Source: Oscillospiraceae bacterium
Lineage (GTDB): Bacteria; Bacillota; Clostridia; Oscillospirales; Oscillospiraceae
Length of the DNA stretch: 9,862 nt
Direction of reading: 5' to 3'
Assembly (NCBI GenBank): GCA_024404735.1
Contig: JAKSPP010000052.1
Span: forward strand, 1 to 9,862
The notes under the pieces were generated by a model. It was not told the origin of the DNA. It saw only the letters and a program-made list of their open reading frames with translations, and searched no databases. Within the stretch, counting starts at the first letter, position 1; each line of letters opens with the position of its first letter. The position numbers were made by a program, and so were the translations under genes. Shown here one piece after another: positions 6,525 to 9,862 of the stretch.

Positions 6525-6525
6525 C

Positions 6526-6553
6526 TTGACAGAAGCGATATTTCGGCTATAAT
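6526..6553 (+). promoter_or_regulatory. Consensus sigma-A promoter of thiN
   Basis: TTGACA (6526-6531) and TATAAT (6548-6553) both match consensus exactly, with a 16-bp spacer. Transcription should start near 6560, about 38 nt upstream of the thiN ATG. The leader is too short to hold a TPP riboswitch, and none was seen. Confidence 0.9.
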
Positions 6554-6597
6554 CAAATCAGAATAAGGCCTTTTGGGAAAGGAAGTGAGACAGGAAA

Positions 6598-7245
6598 ATG
6601 CAGCGCTGTGTTATTGTGGGCGGTGCCGAAATAAGAAACCCGGAATTTATAAAAAAGCAGCTTCTTCCCGATGATTATATTATTATCTGCGATTCGGGAC
6701 TTATGCATCTTTCGCCTCTGGGCCTTACACCCGATTTAATCATCGGTGATTTCGATTCTCACCAAAGACCCTCTCTCCCCTGCGAGATTATCGTTCTTCC
6801 CGTGGAGAAGGACGATACGGATACTGTCTATGCCATTAAGGAGGCTGTGAGAAGAGGCTTCGAGAGCTTTCTTTTGCTGGGCGTTTCGGGGGGGAGGCTC
6901 GACCATACCCTCGTTAACGTGTCCGCACTTCTGATGCTTCACGAAAGGGGCCTGCACGCTGTCCTTGCCGATGACTACTCCCTTATGGAAATCGTGGGAA
7001 AAAGCCCTGTTTTCGTTAAAGGAGACTGTCCTTATTTTTCTCTTCTCGCCATATCGGGCCCTGCCCGGGGCGTCACAATAAGGGGGGCAAAGTACTGCCT
7101 TGAAAACGCCGAAATTCTCCCCTCCTATCAGTACGGCACGGGAAATGAGGTGCTTTCCGGGGAAAAGGCGGAAATATCCGTGCAGGACGGCTGCCTTCTT
7201 CTTATGAGAATATTTAAGGACGGAGAAAAAACAAAGGAGGATTGA
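6598..7245 (+). CDS. thiN: Thiamine pyrophosphokinase
   Basis: Transfers pyrophosphate from ATP to thiamine to give thiamine diphosphate, the last step of cofactor salvage; cytoplasmic. The 215-residue length fits the family. Visible motifs are CDSGL (31-35), PDLIIGDFDS (45-54) with the acidic metal-binding residues, EKDDTDT (70-76), and GVSGGRLDHTLVNV (95-108), which form the N-terminal catalytic domain. The C-terminal part (about 125-210) corresponds to the thiamine-binding beta domain. The ATG has AGGA only two bases upstream and a better AAGGAAG further out, so initiation may be modest even though the promoter is consensus. It is divergent from trmL and shares its intergenic region. A membrane zinc-ribbon gene follows; its ribosome binding site lies inside the end of thiN. 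Confidence 0.95.
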   Translation: MQRCVIVGGAEIRNPEFIKKQLLPDDYIIICDSGLMHLSPLGLTPDLIIGDFDSHQRPSLPCEIIVLPVEKDDTDTVYAIKEAVRRGFESFLLLGVSGGRLDHTLVNVSALLMLHERGLHAVLADDYSLMEIVGKSPVFVKGDCPYFSLLAISGPARGVTIRGAKYCLENAEILPSYQYGTGNEVLSGEKAEISVQDGCLLLMRIFKDGEKTKED

Positions 7246-7247
7246 CC

Positions 7248-7595
7248 ATGCCCGGAGCAGCAATAATAATCATATATCTTGTGATTATCGTTCTTGTGAA
7301 TGTAAAAAAGGCGAAGATAAAGGGCTCGGACCCGGGAAAGAGACAGAGCACCCCCTTAAGGCGCACGGGCACAGAGGAAACCCATGGAAAGAGCGCTCAC
7401 ATTCCCCCGCAGAGACAGGGCGCACCCTTAATACAGGTTCGCGAAAGCCCCTCGGAGCACGCAAAAACCCATAACCCGGACGGCTCCCACGGGGTTTCGG
7501 CCCGCACGGGACACAAGTACACCTTCTGCAGACACTGCGGAAGCCAGCAATGCACAAGCGATGTACGCTGTACCTCCTGCGGAAGGAGAATATAA
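7248..7595 (+). CDS. Small membrane-anchored zinc-ribbon protein, unknown function
   Basis: A 115-residue protein I cannot assign to a named family. It has an N-terminal hydrophobic segment (about 4-19, rich in I, L and V) followed by KK, giving a single membrane anchor probably with the C-terminus in the cytoplasm. A polar, basic and probably disordered linker rich in K, R, S, P and H follows (about 20-88). The C-terminal treble-clef-like ribbon has CRHC (94-97) and CTSC (108-111) with an extra C102, consistent with one zinc ion. The ATG at 7248 is chosen because AAAGGAGG (7233-7240) is 7 bp upstream, an excellent site lying within the last codons of thiN; the TTG at 7242 is too close to it. 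It starts 2 bp after the thiN stop, so the two are co-translated. A role in thiamine metabolism cannot be inferred from position alone. Confidence 0.75.
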   Translation: MPGAAIIIIYLVIIVLVNVKKAKIKGSDPGKRQSTPLRRTGTEETHGKSAHIPPQRQGAPLIQVRESPSEHAKTHNPDGSHGVSARTGHKYTFCRHCGSQQCTSDVRCTSCGRRI

Positions 7596-7603
7596 TAAAA
7601 TTA

Positions 7604-7656
7604 CAGAAAAAAGCCCTTTGAAGCAGAAATTAAAGCTGCTGTCAAAGGGCTTTCTG
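7604..7656. terminator. Bidirectional terminator between convergent genes
   Basis: AAAGCCCTTTGA (7610-7621) pairs perfectly with TCAAAGGGCTTT (7642-7653), and the stem continues as AGCAG/CTGCT (7622-7626 with 7636-7640) with one bulged G. On the plus strand TTATTTATTTTTT follows; on the minus strand the six T residues complementary to 7607-7612 follow. It should stop thiN transcription in one direction and the PIG-L gene (stop at 7661) in the other. Confidence 0.88.
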
Positions 7657-7660
7657 TTAT

Positions 7661-9034
7661 TTATTTTTTAAGGCTTTCCTCGGGTATGTTTTCAAAGAAA
7701 TCGTTTTTATTGACGTCCTCACCCACAAGTGACCTGTAAAGACCGAAAATACGGCTGTCCCAGTAGCGGTTATAGTAGTTGTACATATCCCCGAACTGCT
7801 CCGAGACGTGGCAGTCAAGCCCCTTTATGGCAACGGCCTCTGCGGAAAGACCGCCGAAGCTTTCAAGGTAAATGCTCTTCCAGTCCATAAAAATCCGATT
7901 TTCGGGGTAGAGGTGGAGGTAGGTTTTCGGTGTGTCCCAGGTGCCGTATTTTTCGGCGCTTTCCGGGAATATGCTCTCGTCCGCGGCGTAGTAAACGGAC
8001 CGGCAGAGGTTGTCCCCCGTCAGGCAGTGCGCCCCGTGACCGTACTCGCCCTTAATGTCCTGGGCAAGAACAACGGAGGGCTTAAAGCGGCGCAGCTGCT
8101 CCACCTGATATTCGCAGAAGCCCTCTTCGCCGTAGGCATATCTGCCTCCCGAGAGGTACTCCACGGGAATGTCCTTTAGGGTGCTGAAGACGGGGTAGTG
8201 GTCAATGCCCACGGTCCACAGACCGTTTAATGCCTCGTGAGTGCGAAGGGCGTTTGTTATGTGCCCTATCTGATAGGCAACCTGAACCCTGTAGCCCCTC
8301 TCCCTGCCGTAGTAGGGCAGAGTGCCTCCGAAGAAGATGTGCTCATCATCGCAGTGGGTGGAGATAAGAAGCAAATCCGCCTCCTCCCAGGGCTCCTTCC
8401 ACTTCTGCACATAGTCGGGAACAGCCCCCTCGGAGTAGGCATATACATCGCAGAGCCTTATATACTCCGTGCCGGAAAGGCAGAGGCGAAAGTCCGTTAT
8501 TTCTTCGGGCAGAGAAATATATTCGTGCCAGAAGCCCTTTTCACCGCAAAGGACACTGCCGCCCTCATATTCAAGAGTATACTCACCCGGTGTGCAGTCC
8601 CAGATGAAATAGAGGCTTTTTACGGGAGTGTCGCAGTGGAAAAGAATCTCCTCGTAGGAGCTTATATAGTTGTAGGTCTCCCAGTCCCTGTCCCCAAAGG
8701 CCCATCGGCTGCCGCCGCCAACGGTGCAGGAAAGGGCGGCGGTAAGGTCCTCGGCGGGATAGTCGGGCTCCGGACTCTCAGCGGAAAGCTCTTCCTCCTC
8801 GGGCACGGGGTCTGTCTCAGGCTCGGGCTCGGGCTTAAGAGAAGTCTCCTCTTTTTCGGGGATAATTTCGGGCACTGCGGAAGGGGCGGGGGCTGCCTCC
8901 AGGCTTGCGGAGGGGGAGGATATACTAACGGGGGGTGAAGTCTCTTCCACGGGAGGCTTTTCTCCGCAGGCGGAAAGAGCCGTCAATAATAAAAGAAGAA
9001 GCACGGGGATTAATAATTGTTTTATATTATTCAT
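7661..9034 (-). CDS. PIG-L (LmbE-type) deacetylase lipoprotein
   Basis: A 457-residue secreted protein. Residues 1-22 are a lipoprotein signal peptide (run of leucines, then LSAC with C23 as the lipidated cysteine). Residues 24-95 are a low-complexity linker rich in P, E and S that should place the enzyme away from the membrane. Residues about 100-203 look like a beta-rich accessory domain, possibly carbohydrate-binding. The catalytic PIG-L domain follows: THCDDEHIFFGG (226-237) corresponds to the family's HPDDE motif, with zinc ligands H227 and D230, and GEYGHGAH (329-336) supplies the third ligand, H333 or H336. PIG-L enzymes deacetylate N-acetylglucosamine-type sugars, so a surface glycan is a likely substrate, but the exact one is unknown. 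A cysteine replaces the usual proline (C228). The ATG overlaps the preceding pseudouridine synthase stop (ATGA), with GGAAGG five bases upstream. Confidence 0.88.
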   Translation of the reverse strand: MNNIKQLLIPVLLLLLLTALSACGEKPPVEETSPPVSISSPSASLEAAPAPSAVPEIIPEKEETSLKPEPEPETDPVPEEEELSAESPEPDYPAEDLTAALSCTVGGGSRWAFGDRDWETYNYISSYEEILFHCDTPVKSLYFIWDCTPGEYTLEYEGGSVLCGEKGFWHEYISLPEEITDFRLCLSGTEYIRLCDVYAYSEGAVPDYVQKWKEPWEEADLLLISTHCDDEHIFFGGTLPYYGRERGYRVQVAYQIGHITNALRTHEALNGLWTVGIDHYPVFSTLKDIPVEYLSGGRYAYGEEGFCEYQVEQLRRFKPSVVLAQDIKGEYGHGAHCLTGDNLCRSVYYAADESIFPESAEKYGTWDTPKTYLHLYPENRIFMDWKSIYLESFGGLSAEAVAIKGLDCHVSEQFGDMYNYYNRYWDSRIFGLYRSLVGEDVNKNDFFENIPEESLKK

Positions 9035-9693
9035 AAGCCTTCCTGCCGCTTATCGTTAATGTATCCGAAGGCGTCCCAGGGGAAAGCCCTTTCGGGAAGG
9101 GCGCAAAAGCTTTTCATTTCTCCCGTTTCGGGGTGCGGGAAGCTTATTCCGCAGGAAAAAAGAGCAATGCCGCAGCCCTTTTCACGGCTTCCGTACTTTC
9201 CGTCTCCCAGAAGGGGGAGCTTTCTTGCGGCAAACTGTGCCCTTATCTGATGAAAGCGCCCTGTGTGAAGAGTAACGTGAACAAGGGCCTTTTCTCCTGC
9301 CGTTTCAAGGACGGTATAGGAAAGCTCCGCCTCCTTTACGCCCTTGCGAAGGCTCTTAACGGGGAAGCTTTTGCCCTTTTTTACATCCTTGTAGAGATAG
9401 TCGTGCATAATGCCGCTGCTTTCCGCGGGAGTGCCCGGGATAACGGCAAGGTATTCCTTTTTAAGGGCGTTTTCCGCAATTGCCTTTGAAAGTGCGGCGG
9501 CGGCACTCTGTCCGATTGCAAACACCATAAGACCGCCCACGGCGGTATCGAGGCTGTGAACGCAGTATACCCTTTTCCCGGGCAGAAGAGCCTCAAGAGC
9601 GGAGGGGAGCTCCTTCTCGCACTCAGACCCCACGGGCTTTATGCAGACAACAAGACTTCTGTCACTGTATATGATAATAGGCTCGGAAGGCAT
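9031..9693 (-). CDS. RluA-family RNA pseudouridine synthase
   Basis: A 220-residue, cytoplasmic single-domain pseudouridine synthase without an S4 domain. The catalytic aspartate D49 lies in HSLDTAVGGL (46-55), where the family usually has HRLDxxTSGL; serine replaces the arginine that normally helps flip the target base. Other family motifs are intact: KKEYLAVIPG (78-87), LHTGRFHQIRAQ (142-153) and GDGKYG (163-168). Target (rRNA or tRNA) and position cannot be told from the sequence. I start it at the ATG at 9691-9693 because AAGGAGAG lies about 8 bp upstream and the frame further upstream reads through the tRNA-Ser gene and its terminator. Its TGA overlaps the next ATG, so it is co-translated with the PIG-L lipoprotein. 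No clear promoter is visible in the 84 bp between it and the tRNA terminator. Confidence 0.88.
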   Translation of the reverse strand: MPSEPIIIYSDRSLVVCIKPVGSECEKELPSALEALLPGKRVYCVHSLDTAVGGLMVFAIGQSAAAALSKAIAENALKKEYLAVIPGTPAESSGIMHDYLYKDVKKGKSFPVKSLRKGVKEAELSYTVLETAGEKALVHVTLHTGRFHQIRAQFAARKLPLLGDGKYGSREKGCGIALFSCGISFPHPETGEMKSFCALPERAFPWDAFGYINDKRQEGL

Positions 9694-9721
9694 AAACAGT
9701 ACTCTCCTTAATATCGGCAGA

Positions 9722-9736
9722 GGGGGAATAGCCCCC
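9722..9736 (-). other. GC-rich hairpin in the leader of the pseudouridine synthase gene
   Basis: GGGGG (9722-9726) and CCCCC (9732-9736) close a 5-nt loop. It lies just upstream of the AAGGAGAG ribosome binding site and is not followed by a U-tract in either direction, so it is not a terminator. It could modulate translation or protect the 5' end of the transcript. Confidence 0.3.
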
Positions 9737-9777
9737 CGGGGCAAGCGACCCTGTGCCTTTAATCTCTTATGGCAAAA

Positions 9778-9811
9778 AAATAAACGCTCCTTAAAAAAGG
9801 AGCGTTTATTT
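9778..9811. terminator. Bidirectional terminator downstream of tRNA-Ser
   Basis: AAATAAACGCTCCTT (9778-9792) pairs perfectly with AAGGAGCGTTTATTT (9797-9811) around AAAA. On the minus strand the stem ends in TTTATTTTTTT, which gives an excellent U-tract immediately after the tRNA-Ser CCA end. It insulates the pseudouridine synthase gene from tRNA transcription. Confidence 0.9.
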
Positions 9812-9813
9812 TC

Positions 9814-9862
9814 TGGCGGAGAAGAAGGGATTCGAACCCTTGAATGGCTTATGACCATTACA
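9814..9862 (-). tRNA. tRNA-Ser, 3' part, truncated by the window edge
   Basis: Read on the minus strand, this is the variable arm and 3' end of a class II tRNA. The variable arm is AATGG-TCATAAG-CCATT, the T arm is AAGGG-TTCGAAT-CCCTT, and the acceptor strand CTTCTCC is followed by discriminator G73 and an encoded CCA. A long variable arm together with G73 and the CTTCTCCGCCA end identifies tRNA-Ser; bacterial tRNA-Leu and tRNA-Tyr carry A73. The anticodon lies beyond 9862, so the isoacceptor is unknown. Confidence 0.92.

Noticed and set aside
6554..6597. A TPP riboswitch upstream of thiN
   Set aside because: The leader is only about 38 nt and lacks the CUGAGA and GAUGAAC-type conserved segments.
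8237..8938. A 233-codon plus-strand ORF antisense to the PIG-L gene
   Set aside because: The opposite strand has a signal peptide, lipobox and catalytic motifs; this frame has only low-complexity residues complementary to the P/E-rich linker.
9694..9858. A 55-residue N-terminal extension of the pseudouridine synthase
   Set aside because: The extension is a translation of the tRNA-Ser 3' end and its terminator; a good ribosome binding site precedes the ATG at 9693.

Overview
The window looks like a chromosomal segment of a Gram-positive, low-to-mid-GC anaerobe, most likely a gut-type member of the Clostridia (Oscillospiraceae-like). This placement is inferred from strong GGAGG-type ribosome binding sites, sigma-A type promoters, a CCA-encoding serine tRNA of Firmicutes type, a cofactor-independent phosphoglycerate mutase, and a thiamine pyrophosphokinase of Firmicutes type. 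It has not been checked against any database.

Layout. Positions 1-358 hold no convincing protein gene. They contain a perfect hairpin (28-46), then an extended -10 promoter (114-142), a structured stretch and a strong plus-strand terminator (297-334), which together suggest an unannotated small RNA of about 185 nt. From 6435 down to about 300 on the minus strand runs a probable operon: trmL (tRNA wobble 2'-O-methyltransferase), pgk, tpiA, gpmI, eno, and a cysteine-rich DUF2284 protein. It starts from a TTGAAT-17-TATAAT promoter at 6442-6470. The four glycolytic genes cover lower glycolysis from 1,3-bisphosphoglycerate to phosphoenolpyruvate, plus triose interconversion. The gapA gene that often heads this cluster is absent from the window; a tRNA methyltransferase is in first place.

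Divergent from trmL is a plus-strand pair driven by a consensus TTGACA-16-TATAAT promoter: thiN (thiamine pyrophosphokinase), followed by a small membrane-anchored zinc-ribbon protein. They end at a bidirectional terminator (7604-7656) shared with the converging minus-strand pair. That pair is a short RluA-family pseudouridine synthase and a secreted PIG-L/LmbE-type deacetylase lipoprotein, overlapping by 4 bp. At the right edge is a truncated tRNA-Ser with its own terminator.

Most of the protein-coding content is conventional housekeeping. The parts that deserve a second look are the candidate small RNA, the mutually exclusive hairpins over the trmL ribosome binding site, the inverted repeats between the divergent promoters, the DUF2284 gene behind eno, the zinc-ribbon protein behind thiN, and the altered catalytic motifs in the PIG-L and RluA-like proteins. 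I saw no defence system, CRISPR array, prophage or complete mobile element.
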